From Lutjanus erythropterus (Eukaryota > Chordata > Actinopteri > Lutjaniformes > Lutjanidae), in assembly GCA_020091685.1 (NCBI GenBank), contig CM034595.1, forward strand, positions 7,463,132 to 7,527,131: 64,000 nt of DNA, given 5' to 3'. The position numbers and the translations under genes are program-made. The notes under the pieces were generated by a model, which was not told where the DNA came from, did no database searches, and worked only from the letters and a program-made list of their open reading frames with translations. This document shows, one piece after another, positions 24,505-35,451 of the stretch. How positions within the stretch are numbered: position 1 is the stretch's first letter; every line of letters starts with the position of its first letter.

Positions 24505-24750
24505 GTGGAGGAGTTGGTCCTTAAAAGGGAAGCAACTTCACTAGTGTGGAAGTCATGTTTTTACAAAAGATCAGATGTACAACAACCCATGATAATATGT
24601 AAGAAGTGCAAGAAAGACTGCAACAACAAATGAGAGCAAGGCAACAAACTTATTTCACCGCATCAAGCAGAAGCACCCAGTTGTGTACAAAGAGAGCCAA
24701 AACTCCCACAAGGAGAGCTCAACAGCTTTTATGAGTTCATGAAAATGACT
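24505..24750 (+). pseudogene. hAT transposase remnant: BED zinc finger
   Basis: Reading frames give SVVWKSCFYKRSDVQQPMII, then CKKCKKDCN and, after a frame change near 24630, TNLFHRIKQKHPVVYKES. That is a BED finger: aromatic Trp start, C-x2-C in CKKC, then H-x4/5-H in FHRIKQKHP. BED fingers head hAT (ZBED-like) transposases. The catalytic domain is absent. A plausible upstream hAT piece (GCAAGTAAAAACTGACTTCG) is at about 24322. Confidence 0.65.
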
Positions 24751-25206
24751 TGATTCAGTTTGATTCAGGTACCTACAGCCTCTGTAGATTCTGAAGCATT
24801 ACACAACTCAAAAACAATGACATTTTGGAAAGTTTATCAAAAGCATACTCCAGTTTAGAGTTGGTAGATATGACAATATATGGTGAGAGAGATTTTGCTA
24901 CACTAATTTGTCCCTTTAAAATCTGAACACTGGCCATCAACTGCAATGTTGAGATGAGAAGGTGTGACAGGAAAGTAAGAATGACTAACAGAAAGAGTAG
25001 TGAAACAATTAATATCAGAATATTTCTGACATTTGTGATCTCAAAATGCCCATTCCATTTGAACAAAGGTGCATAATGCTGAATGTGCTACTGGTGCTGT
25101 GCACCTTTCATCTCTTCATTGATTTCCATGTGCAAAATGAAAATTAATTTCAGCATCACATCCAGTGACTGTTCAGCAGGATAAACCTGTCTCACAGCAG
25201 CAATGT

Positions 25207-25352
25207 TGACATGAAATAGCAGAGTAAACACAGGTGTTACCAGTGATACTAATTAAGGTTCCATTCCAGAGTCATGTTGGCTCACTGCTTTTTTACAATA
25301 AATGGAACAAATTAGTACCATTAATAGCACCTGTGTTATTTCATATCAATAA
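25207..25352. mobile_element. Short palindromic MITE next to the ASCC3 start exon
   Basis: The left arm ATGAAATAGC...ACACAGGTGTTACCAGTGAT and on to ACTAATT is inverted in AATTAGTACCATTAATAGCA, CCTGTGTTATTTCAT. Arms are about 45-50 bp and the whole is about 146 bp. A second relative is at 27040-27300. Confidence 0.6.
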
Positions 25353-25471
25353 GGCTGCAGAATGAAAGAAAACACTTAAAAGTGTTATGAAACATTTTTA
25401 CATACTACACATAAAATTCAAAGTTCCATTGGGACAATACTAGTTCACAGTAATGCACTTGCTGGCCTCAC

Positions 25472-25561
25472 CTTCAGATCATAGAGCTGATCACTGAAGT
25501 CCTCCTTCTTGCTGACATTGGAGAAGGAGCGCAGTGCACCTGTGAGACGTGGAGGAGACAT
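25472..25561 (-). CDS. ascc3: ASCC3, first coding exon (residues 1-30)
   Basis: ASCC3 is the large helicase subunit of the ASC-1 complex (with ASCC1, ASCC2 and TRIP4). It works in ribosome-associated quality control and in alkylation-damage repair. Reading minus from the ATG at 25561-25559 gives a 30-residue stretch starting MSPPRLTGALRSFSNV and ending YDLK. It matches the remembered vertebrate N-terminus (MALPRLTGALRSFSNV...) in sequence and exact length. The exon ends at 25472 after a full AAG codon, followed by the donor GTGAG (phase 0). The start has A at -3, a good context. Upstream, a pyrimidine-rich stretch ends in AG at 25615-25614, so the exon probably begins at about 25613 with some 52 bases of 5'UTR. 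An ATG at 25584-25582 lies in this leader, out of frame with the main start. The next coding exon is 8.6 kb downstream. The identity is recognised from memory; no alignment was run. Confidence 0.9.
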
Positions 25562-25613
25562 TCTTCTCTGACGCGGAAGTCCATACACTGGTGGTCCAGA
25601 TTATTTCTGTTGA
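25562..25613 (-). promoter_or_regulatory. ascc3: ASCC3 5'UTR segment with overlapping upstream ORF
   Basis: This stretch lies between the likely AG acceptor and the start codon. It contains an ATG at 25584-25582 in another frame. That ORF runs 36 codons, passes through the ASCC3 start, and stops at TGA 25476-25474, inside the first coding exon. The upstream ATG has T at -3 and G at +4 (weak), whereas the main ATG has A at -3. Leaky scanning past the first ATG could therefore set ASCC3 output. The UTR boundary is inferred; transcript data are not available here. Confidence 0.55.
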
Positions 25614-26490
25614 CTGACAAACACAGACAGATACCAATATTGAACAGACATGTGATGGCAGTATGATTTCTACATGGCATACCATATAAATGGGCACGTG
25701 CCCATCTAAATATGCGCCAAACTCCCTCTAGAAAACCTGTCAATTTAAAGATGTCTTTCTAAATGAGCATAGCACACATAATGTAGGACATTATTAGCAA
25801 ATGTTAACGCACCGTCAGGGTCTTTTAGTGTATTCGGCACGACAATGAAGCCCAGTTAAACACCTAACAGCAGTTAAATCTGTAACTGTAATGTCTTATT
25901 GTGCAAGAATGTAACGTTATGTTGGTTGTGGAGCTACATGGATATCTGTAATAAACCTCAGATAATTAGGATAATTAAAAGCACTTGGTGAATAAAATGT
26001 GTGCCGGACTGAAAACTGGATACTGTCGATTCGTCTGAAATCCGAAATTATCTACTGCAACGTAACATGCTGCTAAAGTTATGAATTCAAGTTAGGTAAC
26101 GTTGTTCTCTTCAGACAGGAGAATATGACACGTGCACAAAACCATGCATCGAACAGTTATTATATAGTATTATAAAAATGATAAGTTTATTTCCCACTTT
26201 TACTAACTTTAAACAGTAGAAATCCTAATAATGAAAGATGCTCAGTAACGCTGTGTGTATGTTGCTAGCTAGTGTTAGCTTGTCAGCCTGGCTGCCGCTG
26301 TCCGAGCCGTGTTTAGGTTTAGCGCTGAATGTCAACTGTCAACATAAAACACAGTGGGGAAATAAGAATTCTTTCAGGCAATGTAAAATTTTACTTTTCA
26401 ACAGGTACCTCCAAAGCGTCGTTTAGGATGAACTGTCACACTCGTGTGAGTGAACTACCGGTAGATGTCAACACAAATTGTTTTAGCGCT

Positions 26491-26570
26491 AGGAACTGTG
26501 GGTATTGTAGTTTTTACGACACATCACTTCATGTAGGATGTGGCTAAAGTGACTACATTACCCATTTACA
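26491..26570. promoter_or_regulatory. Candidate ASCC3 promoter core with two opposed ZNF143-type motifs
   Basis: On the minus strand, 26511-26491 reads ACTACAATACCCACAGTTC. On the plus strand, 26552-26566 reads ACTACATTACCCATT. Both resemble the ZNF143/THAP11 motif (ACTACAATTCCCAGAATGC), a mark of housekeeping and bidirectional vertebrate promoters. They sit about 0.9 kb upstream of the first coding exon, in a stretch with more CpG than the neighbouring introns. The first noncoding exon and its donor were not resolved; a weak candidate donor (GAG followed by GTACCT) is near 26409. The binding-site call is by motif resemblance only. Confidence 0.5.
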
Positions 26571-27039
26571 CAGAGTTGTGCCGCGTCACACTAAATTCGC
26601 TTTGCATTTAAACCGACGTACACCGAAAGGAATGTGAAGAAATGAAGAGAAGGTACGCCGCAGGTCGCTATAAGTGACCGGTTGCGCCCAAACACGGTTG
26701 TTGTGTCGAATTATCCTCTCGTGTTGTAGAGTTAATCGCTGCATTAAAGATTATTTTGCCCCAGCATTACACGTCTAACTTTACCCATGAGCTCAAAAGT
26801 CCCGGTATGAAAAGCGAGCGCAACCACAGAAACTATGGGTTTATTATAAAACGAAACTTTTGCAACCTACTGTGAAGAACTGCATGCACATAACAAACAG
26901 TCAACAAGAGCTCTACTGCAATGAGTAGAATATTAGCTTCAGTTTTTAATCATGTCATTTAATTTCTGTTTTTTTTTTCATTTCTACCCGCCATGTTGCA
27001 CCCTCTTGGATGCCCCTGTGATAGATACACATATTAGAC

Positions 27040-27300
27040 CTTTATAATGGCAGCCATTAGTATGAAATAGTAGCATAAACACAAGTGTTACTAATGATAC
27101 TAACAAAGCTTTATCAGTGAGCCAGTAGCACAATAGCAGCATCCTGATTCTGTTTGACCTAAATGGAATGGAACCTGAATTAGTATCATTGGTATCACCT
27201 CTGCTCATCCTTGAAGGGTCACATAGAGACAAACAACCACTCACGCTCACATTCACACCTACGAATTAGTAACACCTGTGTTTACAAAATTACGGATCTT
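27040..27300. mobile_element. Second copy of the palindromic MITE, broken by a SINE fragment
   Basis: It has TATGAAATAGTAGCATAAAC, ACAAGTGTTACTAATGATAC and, inverted, GAATTAGTATCATTGGTATC and TAGTAACACCTGTGTTTA. The same arms occur at 25207-25352. A SINE piece (27203-27268) interrupts the right arm. Confidence 0.5.
27203..27268 (-). mobile_element. SINE fragment, internally deleted
   Basis: Minus strand: GTAGGTGTGAATGTGAGCGT, GAGTGGTTGTTTGTCTCTAT, then directly ACCCTTCAAGGATGAGC. Compared with the copy at 30253-30628, about 110 bases between TCTATGTGTC and ACCCTTCAAG are gone. Similar short words (TATCACCTCTG and TAACACCTGTG) flank it and may be a worn target duplication. Confidence 0.6.
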
Positions 27301-28599
27301 GGGAGCCCCAGGGGTCCGTTTTCAGATTCATTCATTTAAAAATAAGAAGAATTTTCACATTTTATTTTATGCATGCACTTGCTAACCACGAGAAATAAAT
27401 AACAGAGCACATTTGCCTCTGGAAATCTGAGTTTCATAGATTTTGTTTCCTGCAGTCTGGTGTCTTTTAAAGAATTAAAGGAAGAAAATAATAAGTGATG
27501 TATTTACAATGACTTATTTTTTCAAACAGATGCCAGAAGGTGACTTCTAAATTATTATAATAATATTATTAGGAGAAAACACATTTGGACCACAGCATTT
27601 AGCCTCACCTAGTACTCCCACTTTCAAATTTGACTGCACAGAAAATTAATATTTTGCAAATGTTTTTGTAAGGAAATAGTATTTATGATACTGAAAATGT
27701 GACCATATCTTTTAAAAAGGGGGGAGGAAGTCAGGTATATTGGGAGGGTTGGCAAGAATAGTAGTAACAGTGAGACACACTATCTGTGTTGAGATGATGC
27801 AAATATTTTTAATACATGTCTCATAGATTTATATTGTGTTGTTCATTTGCATAACTAAGTTGAAGTGAAAAAAAAAAAAGTTAAATTATTCCAAGGGACA
27901 TACATGAGGGGATCCCAGGTTTATTTTCTATTTATGTCGAAAGCAAATGTAGGCCACAAAAATGCAAGAAAGAGAAGTAAAAACTGATTTAAATAACACA
28001 AATAGATTGTATTGGCAGAGAACAAACAAATACTCATTCCATTATGGATTTATAATGATTCACTGAATTTTGATTTATGATACATTTCATTTCACGCGTT
28101 GTCACCCGTATGATTGTCATCATCATGGTGACAGTGTGTGGAGACTGAACTCATCTGTCTCAGCACATTCAAACACAAACTTATCTCCACTATCTCTGCA
28201 CTGCCCTGCTCTGTAAAACTGCTGACAGCATCCAGCGTGTATAAGATACTGAAATATTCATGAGAAACATTTATGCAACATTATCACAGCATATCCATAT
28301 GACTGACTGGAGACTTTATTTAAAGCAGTCCAATCTGCAAGTGTGTTCTCACAAAAGTAAAAATAAACTTGATCTCTAACCTTAAAGCTGATTTGGACTC
28401 CTCTTTTTGTAGATAGTTGGGAAGTCATTTTCTTTGCACTTCAGTATCAGACGCTGACAAATCATCGGTATGCAATGAAGTGGGATGAGAATATGTTGCA
28501 AATATGGACTTTGGTGTCTCAACCTGACAAAAACTTCTCTGAGATTAAATTCACAAATTTCCAAGCCAAAAATTCAAAATGTGTGGTTTTTCGTGTGGT

Positions 28600-29040
28600 T
28601 TTTTTTTTACACTTACACTTTAATCTCAGAGAATATTTGAGTTTTTTCTTGTATAATTTGTTAGTTTTTTTTTCTTTTAACCCTGAGTTTTGATCTCAGA
28701 GAATATCCAGTGTTTTTTACTTATAAATCTGTGAATCTTTTCTCCTAACTTTATCACTTAAATCATAGAGAATATCTGAGTTTTTCTCTTGTGAATATCC
28801 GAGTTTTCTCTCTTAAATATAGCACTTTAATCTCCAAAAATATCTGTTTTTTTCTTGTAAATTTTTCTCTCTCTCTCTTAATTTATCACTTTATTTTTTT
28901 CTTGTAAATCTGTACCATCTTAATCACAGAGAATATCTTTTTTTTTCCTCATAAATGTGTGTATGACTTCTCTCATAAATTTACCAAGTTGATGTCAAAG
29001 AATATTTGAGTTTTTTTCTCAGAAATCTAGCACTGTAAAA
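28600..29040. repeat. Degenerate minisatellite (about 65-80 bp unit)
   Basis: CTCAGAGAATATTTGAGTTT, CTCAGAGAATATCC, ATAGAGAATATCTGAGTTT, CACAGAGAATATC and GTCAAAGAATATTTGAGTTT recur at about 65-110 base intervals, each followed by T-rich TTTCTTGTAAAT. Roughly six units. Confidence 0.7.
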
Positions 29041-29517
29041 GTTTTTTCTACCCCCTCACTCGGCTCTGTAATTATTTATTTATTTATGTATTTATTTATG
29101 TTATCTGACCCTAACACACCGTTTTACACCTCCAAAATGATGAACCATTTGAACTATAATGACCCCATGACCCTTCTTCTTGCTCCAACATCAGTTAAAT
29201 CCTCACATTTTTAGCCTGACTGCTGACAGCGGTACATAAAATGGGGGGGGAAATGGGCATTTGCACAGTGCCTTGTTTTCTATAGTTGTCATGTTTTTAT
29301 TTTCAGTCAGCTGTAAAGTTGATCTTATTCTACAATTGTATTTAGCCTCATAGTGATGTTGAACACAGCTGCCTCGTGCATTCAATCAGACCACCTCACT
29401 GTAATTCAGAACTCACCCACTGTAACTTCAACCTGTGAAGGAGGTGTCTCATCTGCTCTCTTTTTGCTTTATTCCTCGTGTGGTTTGTCCTCATGGCCAG
29501 ACCCAAATCACCCCCAC

Positions 29518-29577
<60 letters not shown>

Positions 29578-30252
29578 ATTCCATGCACTGTATGCATGAG
29601 TGGTGTCCACTGAACTCTGGCTACGCCGCAAGAGAGCTCTGCTTCAGAGAATAGTGAGAGTGAGAGAATGATTCACTCTCATTTTGTGTGTCTCTCCCCC
29701 CTCTCTCTTTCTGTCTATCCCTTACACACATACACACACACACTCATAGATACACAACAACAACAACGCACACACACACACACGTCCCTGAGACCACACT
29801 AAAGGGCACGGCTTGTAAAATACAATGCATCACTTTGAGTTTTATCTATGTGAATTTCTCATGTTTGACTTGTCAACCCTGATATTGTTGTATCCAACAT
29901 AAACCACGTTCCAAGTGAACATGCTGTGGATGACATTACCACGGGCAAAGACAAAGTAACATGAACCCAACTGCAAAGAAAACCACTAGATTTACGAGGC
30001 AAACATATCTCATGTACACAGAATTACTGCGCAAACAAACAGAAGCTGATAGGCTCAGCAATTAGCTGGTAAATTGGAAACAAACTGACATAATTTTGTT
30101 TTGAAAACTTAATGATTCAGTGTGCCTGATGTGCAATGCACAAAGACACACTATATATAATCCAACATACTTATTCTTCTCCACTTATTTTTCTGGATGT
30201 TCAGCGCATAACTAGTCCCGCCCCGCTGGAAGATTTGGGACAAGTGTGCTAT
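29041..30252. other. Intergenic stretch with microsatellites
   Basis: A CA microsatellite of about 28 units is at 29521-29577. Smaller CA/ACA tracts are at 29722-29785. No gene was recognised. Confidence 0.75.
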
Positions 30253-30628
30253 GGGGTGGCACGGTGCAGTGGTTAGCACTGCTGCCTCACAGCAAGAAGG
30301 TCCTGAGTTTGAATCCTCCAGCTGGCTGGGGCAGGACCTTTCTGTGCGGAGTTTGCATGTTCTCCTTGTGTCTGCGTGGGTTCTCTCCGGGTTCTCCGGC
30401 TTCCTCCCACAGTCCAAAGACATGCATGCTAGGTTAACTGGTGACTCTAAATTGCCCGTAGCTGTGAATGTGAGTGTGAGTGGTTGTCTGTCTCTATGTG
30501 TCAGTCCTGTGATGAACTGGCGACTTGTCCAGGGTGAACCCCGCCTCTCACCCAGTGTCAGCTGGGATAGGCTCCAGTCCCCCACGACCCTTCAAGAATA
30601 AGCGGTTACAGAAAATGAATGAATGAAA
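30253..30628 (+). mobile_element. tRNA-headed SINE with L2-like tail, near full-length copy
   Basis: The head GGGGTGGCACGGTGCAGTGG leads to an A-box-like TGGTTAGCACTG and a B-box-like GAGTTTGAATCC, the pol III promoter of a tRNA-derived head. The body carries GGACCTTTCTGTGCGGAG, GTTTGCATGTTCTCC, TCCAAAGACATGCATG, AATTGCCCGTAGCTG, CTGTGATGAACTGGCGAC and GGGATAGGCTCCAGTCC. The tail GGTTACAGAAAATGAATGAA matches fish L2-type 3' ends. Both boxes are slightly off consensus, and the copy is probably not active. Confidence 0.85.
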
Positions 30629-31340
30629 GTGAATGGGATTTTTGTGAACAACACTCAAAAATCGCCCCTCTTTGACACCATGTGGCTTCACCATACTTTA
30701 ACATAGAAAAGTCATTCAAAGTTTTAACAATTCACCAGACTGTGACCTGTATTCACAGGAAACGGCATTTTCATAACTACCTTCAGACTTAATAATGGGT
30801 GTGTATTGCACACAATCGTTAGAGCTAGAGTGGGTGATGTCATCGTTAGAGTGGAGAGGAGCTGTAAAATCATCTAGAAATTTTCTCTTAATCTTGCGCT
30901 TACAGCCAGAGTGTTCACTGTACATACACAAATGATACATCAGATTGTAGGAAAAGTCGTGCCGGTTGCAGGAGTGTGACCGCCAAAGCAAATGGTTTTG
31001 GCTGGCGGAGATCTAAAAGGACAACAAGTCCAACCAATTGTACCACTGACTCCCATGTTACGCAAGAGCCAGAATTTCTGGAAGAAAGCAGATGATCCCA
31101 GTTTTTCCATCGCGGTGGTGGCCACATTTTTCATACCACAGAAATAAAATTTGCACCACTGCGTTCGGCAACCTGTCGTCTCACTCACCATATGCAGTTT
31201 TTAGCTGCAGCAATTACGGTGTTTCATTAAACAGCTGTAATTTAAGAGGGACATTGTCTCTATTTTTGCCTTTTTTTTGGAGCATTTAAAATTGACTGTG
31301 CTGTTGCACACAGTTGATTGGCTGAATAAACCAATAGCTA
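30629..31340. other. Intergenic stretch, nothing recognised
   Basis: Several short open frames overlap here, but none has family resemblance or splice support. Confidence 0.6.
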
Positions 31341-31493
31341 TTAGGGCCTCTCAGTATTCAGATTTGAACGTGCAGTTACACACAGGTGATTGGTCAGTTT
31401 CACCAACCTGAGTTCTTTGTAGTTAAAACCTCATACAGAGACAATTACACCTGAAGCAGCTCAAGGTTTGAAATTATTAACAGTTTAAAATGA

Positions 31494-31539
<46 letters not shown>

Positions 31540-31970
31540 GTCATTCTGTCTGCCTATCTGTCTGTTTCTGTCTGTCTTTGTCTTTCTGTGTCCAATTTTG
31601 ACATTTTTGTCTGCGGTTTATTTCAACTGTTCATAAATTCAAACCTTGATCTGCTTCAGGTGAAACTCTTTCTCTCTTTCGGTCCTTTCAGTATTCACAT
31701 TTCTCTGTGCTGTTACATACAGGCAATTGGCCAGTTTCACCAACCTGAGGCTGGTCCTGTCTTCTGATTGGTGGATTGACATAAAGCTGTTTTTTAGCTG
31801 TTAAAACTTCATACAGAGAGAATTACACCTGAAGCAGCTCAAAGTGTGAAGTTATTAACAGTTTAAAACACTGCCTGTCTGTCTGTGTCTTTCTGTGTCC
31901 AACTTGTACATTTTAGACTGCAGTCTTTTTTAACTGTTAATAAATTCAAAGTTTGAGCTGTTAATGTTAA
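31340..31970. repeat. Tandem duplication of about 350 bp with CTGT/TC tracts
   Basis: Blocks near 31375-31510 recur near 31715-31880: GGCCAGTTTCACCAACCTGA, TACAGAGAGAATTACACCTG, AAGCAGCTCAAAG, ATTATTAACAGTTTAAAA and then CTGTCTGTCTG. A CTGT then TC microsatellite is at 31495-31540. A TAAATTCAAA-type block follows each copy. Confidence 0.75.
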
Positions 31971-32039
31971 ATTAATTCGTTCATTCATGAAATACCCGTC
32001 TTGCCTACACAGTGGATACATGTCCATTCACAGTTGCTG

Positions 32040-32190
32040 CAGATGCACACACTCACCCATATACATACAAACACGCACAATAGAGCATGCACATACAAAC
32101 ACACACTCACCCATATACATACAAACACGTGCATTAGCACATGCACATACGCAGAGACACACACACTCACAAACATACACACAATTATAG
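32040..32190. repeat. Imperfect CA-rich minisatellite
   Basis: Units such as CACTCACCCATATACATACA followed by AACACGC recur three times, with more CA runs after them. No gene. Confidence 0.7.
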
Positions 32191-32381
32191 AGCTATTGCT
32201 ATTTGTGCTTATTTAGTAGTGGCATTATGGTGGGGATACTAGTCAGCAGCGAGCATCAGGCACACTCAAAATTTCATGCAAAATTTTCTAGTTTATTCTG
32301 TAATTTTATGCTGACACTTCCTTTTTTAATTATAATCATTATAATGCTTTGTTTGGGGATTGTTTCACACTCATTCACACT

Positions 32382-32895
32382 GTACACCCATGACTGCTGC
32401 CCCCAGCATGGAGAGAAGTTCGCAGACAATTCTGACATCATCGGCCGGATTTCAAACCATGATGCCGTAACGATGAGACTTCATATCGGGAGGAAATCAA
32501 AAGTTTGCAGAGTGGTGCACAGAAAACAACCTACTGCTCAATGTCCAAGAAAATCCAAGGAGCTGATTGTTGATTTTCGGAAAAAGGAGGCAAAAGCACA
32601 CACCCCTGTCTACATCAGTGGAGCAGAGGTGGAGCAGGTGAACAGTTTTAGGTTCCTGGGAATCAGCACAGCCAGACTTGTCTCCACAGCGCTCAGCATT
32701 AGAGAAAGGTCTGGCTGCACACACAGTCTGTGAGACTGCCTAACTCATCCTCAGCTCTCCACCATATAAGTTAGTTTGTTTTATTTTTAGTTCAACCAAT
32801 CTACTGTATAAAATTTATTGTCTTTTCAGAGTGTCAAAAAGGGAACTATGTCTTAATCTTGCACCACAACCCTGTGATGACAAATAAATCTACCT
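32382..32895 (+). mobile_element. CR1/L2/Rex1-type LINE, reverse-transcriptase fragment and 3' end
   Basis: Readable words are YTHDCCPQHGEKFADN (a worn FADD catalytic box), then across frame changes WCTENNLLLNVQ, ELIVDFRKKEAKAHTPVYIS, GAEVEQVNSFRFLGIS. These belong to RT motifs C to E of the same fish LINE group as 2036-2820. After about 32745 a 3'UTR-like stretch ends CTGTGATGACAAATAAATC. Stops and frameshifts are present and upstream RT motifs are missing. Confidence 0.75.
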
Positions 32896-33029
32896 TCCAA
32901 AGTTATTTATGGGAGCCAGTAGTTGTGCAGTACTGGTTAAAGGGTATTTCCAGTATTTTTCCAGTATTTTCACATAAATCTGGGCCTCATTTTTTACATT
33001 TTATGGTTGCATTTTTTTATAGTACCCTA

Positions 33030-33430
33030 AAAAGACATAACAAGTCAATTTAGTATCAAATTAGACAAAAACTAGACATAAAATGAGAGAGCAAACAAAC
33101 ACAATGATAACCCTGATAAGATGTAACAAGCCATACTTTATATCAAATCAGATAAAAATATGTTCTTTTTTAGACACAACACAATTACGCCCTAATAAGA
33201 TGTAACAAGCCGTACTTTGTATCAAATTAGACAAAAAATTTGAAATAAAATTGTTTTTGGGGCAGTAAACAAACACTCTTACACCTGAATTAGAGCTAAC
33301 AAGCTGTACTTTGTATTGCTTTAGACAAAAACTAGAGATTTTTTTTACAGCAAACAAACACGACTCTACGTTAATAAGAGCTAACAAGCAGTACTTTTAA
33401 TCAAATTAGACAATTAGACTCTCTGATAAA
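33030..33430. repeat. Minisatellite, about 80-95 bp unit, five units
   Basis: Each unit has a core ATAAGATGTAACAAGCCGTA or AGAGCTAACAAGCTGTACTT followed by ATCAAATTAGACAAAAACTA and AGCAAACAAACAC. Units start near 33030, 33115, 33198, 33290 and 33375. The GATGTAACAAG core is also the core of the array at 740-1370. Confidence 0.75.
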
Positions 33431-34818
33431 GTCTAATAAGGGTCTAACAGTGGAAAATACACCTCAGTTTGCAATACAGTTTTGTTGTAATGTGTCCTTA
33501 ATGACCCTCTGACTAATAAAAAACATACTAGTATTAGTTTTTGTCAGGTTTGATACAAAGTACAACTTGGTGTGTCTTATTAGTGTACTGTAAATTAAAG
33601 TGTGCCCAATTTTAATTTTTATTTTAGACTCTAAATGGCTAATAGGTACAAAAATTTTTGGAACTGGTGCAGTAAATCGTCTCAGCCAGCAGCTACAAAA
33701 TGGGCTTGGAGGCAAATACACCCATCAAAGTACCTCCAATGTTATGTAAAGGATCCCTGCAGAGATAGAGCTTTTAATATCACCGTTACTGTATATCACT
33801 CTCTTCAAAACCACCAGACTCAGTTTGCAAAAACAGTACCAATTGCGCCTTTCAGTGTTGGTATTTTAAACAAGTTAAAACACCAAAGTCACACAATGAC
33901 ACAAACAAAATAACCGATGGATACAGTGATAGACCTGCATCTCCTGTGCTCTGTGAGGTAACACGTCACATTTTTGCTGTTTCTGGTTTAAAAAAAGGAT
34001 CTCACTGTTGACCTAAAGGCTATATGTCTGCACCAATTCCAAAACTGGACCAGGTTCAAACCATTTTGTACCTATTTGTCATTTAGACACCAAAATACCT
34101 GATGTCCTGTGAAAAACACTGTCCTGTGTCTTGTGGTGTTGAATTTTTTCCATTGAACCGAAGGAGGGAGTGCTCCTTCTCCTGTTTCTTAGGCCAAACA
34201 AACCATTTACAAAGCCACTTGATCATCTGAAAAATGCACTGCCAAAAATAAAAACTGAAACCATGGCTTGTTTTGTTGCCTAAAAATACTGGAATTACCC
34301 TTTAAGATCCTCTTGCTACCAGAGCTAAAGTTCAATAACAACATGAATAAGTGAAAATAAAATTGTGTCATTTTCCAGGTGCAGAATATCCAGTGTTGTG
34401 TACTATTTACAGTCATCCCTGCTGCACAGGGTGTGCATGGTATGTGGGCACATTAAAGGGGGCTTGGTGCAACAGACTCTAACTGGGAAGCACTCCTGGC
34501 TCTCAACAGAAACAATAAAAGAGCTCCTTGGTATCTCCTGTGGCATACGGGGGCCATTTGTTTTTGTCAGAAGGCTGCTCAACACCCCGCTAATGTGCTT
34601 CCAGGATGCTGCTACCAGCTTTTCCCTCAAGGCGGAAATCCATCCTAATTATTCACATTTTGAAGTGAGCTCCATGGTGAAGACCTTCTCCCACGGTGCA
34701 GCCAGCGTCACATACATCTTCATAACACACCACCACCCTGAAAAACTGCAGCCAATCTGCCACACACTCCTACAACTCTTTGTGTAGCTAGTGCATTATG
34801 TGCACTGTCTATTTATAG

Positions 34819-34864
<46 letters not shown>

Positions 34865-35450
34865 ATAGGTATATGACAAATTGAATTTAGTGTGTATTTG
34901 AGTTCATGAGCAACTGAGTAAGTGTGCTTGAGTGTGTTGGGTGGGGGATGGGTTGTGAAAGCTATGATTAATTCTGGGCTTCTCACATACACTGTATGTC
35001 CACTCACATGTACTGTATGTACACAATACTTTCAAACACGTCTGTTTCCACTCTCACATCCATATATGTGCACTTAGACTACAGACAACTTTGATAGACA
35101 AAGGACTCGAGGTTAACAAGCAACCATTACTGAGGTGTCGCCTACAGTATGAGTGTGAATTAAAGCGAGGCATCATGAGAAGTTTACAATTTTCTACTTT
35201 TACATTTACTTTTTATGTAACGTTACTTTTGACAAAAATGTCTAAAAAGTCTGGAAGAACCTGTGCAGTTCGGCTGCTCCAACAGTCGAGTCAACTGTTT
35301 TTTTTACTGTGTAATTTGAACAACATTAAAATCGTCATCCTAAAAGGAACCTTCATCAGTTACTGAGGGCTACTGTTTAATGTCGTCATCAGTTCAATTC
35401 TTCATGCTGCCATTATCATCCATGTACTGTCAGCAGGCAACCGCAGACAC
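33431..35450. other. Intergenic stretch, no gene recognised
   Basis: A 140-codon open frame (34365-34787, plus) has no family resemblance. A GT microsatellite is at 34820-34862. Nothing else stands out. Confidence 0.6.
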
Positions 35451-35451
35451 A

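Larger units (their letters stand above)
16909..25471 (-). other. ascc3: ASCC3 intron between the first and second coding exons
   Basis: This 8.6-kb intron is bounded by GTGAG at 25471 and TTAG before 16908. It is almost entirely transposon-derived: a nested element 17.0-18.9 kb, MITEs at 19.8-20.7, 20.9-21.3 and 23.1-23.5 kb, a repeat copy at 21.4-21.8 kb, a hAT BED finger at 24.5 kb and a palindromic MITE at 25.2 kb. I see nothing interpretable in 18930-19760, 21830-22215, 22560-23095, 23900-24300 and 24750-25200. Confidence 0.75.
26571..28614. other. Upstream of ASCC3: no gene recognised
   Basis: 26571-26900 is relatively CpG-containing and could belong to the promoter. Apart from the MITE and SINE pieces at 27040-27300, I see no gene, exon or clear structure to 28614. 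Confidence 0.6.

Noticed and set aside
30253-30325. tRNA gene
   Set aside because: A and B boxes are present but the sequence continues into a SINE body found in several copies; it does not fold as a true tRNA by eye.
33030-33430. CRISPR-like array
   Set aside because: Repeats are degenerate, units vary in length, and the DNA is vertebrate; it is a minisatellite.
34365-34787. 140-codon plus-strand open frame
   Set aside because: No recognisable domain, no splice or promoter context, and a length expected by chance somewhere in 64 kb of six frames.
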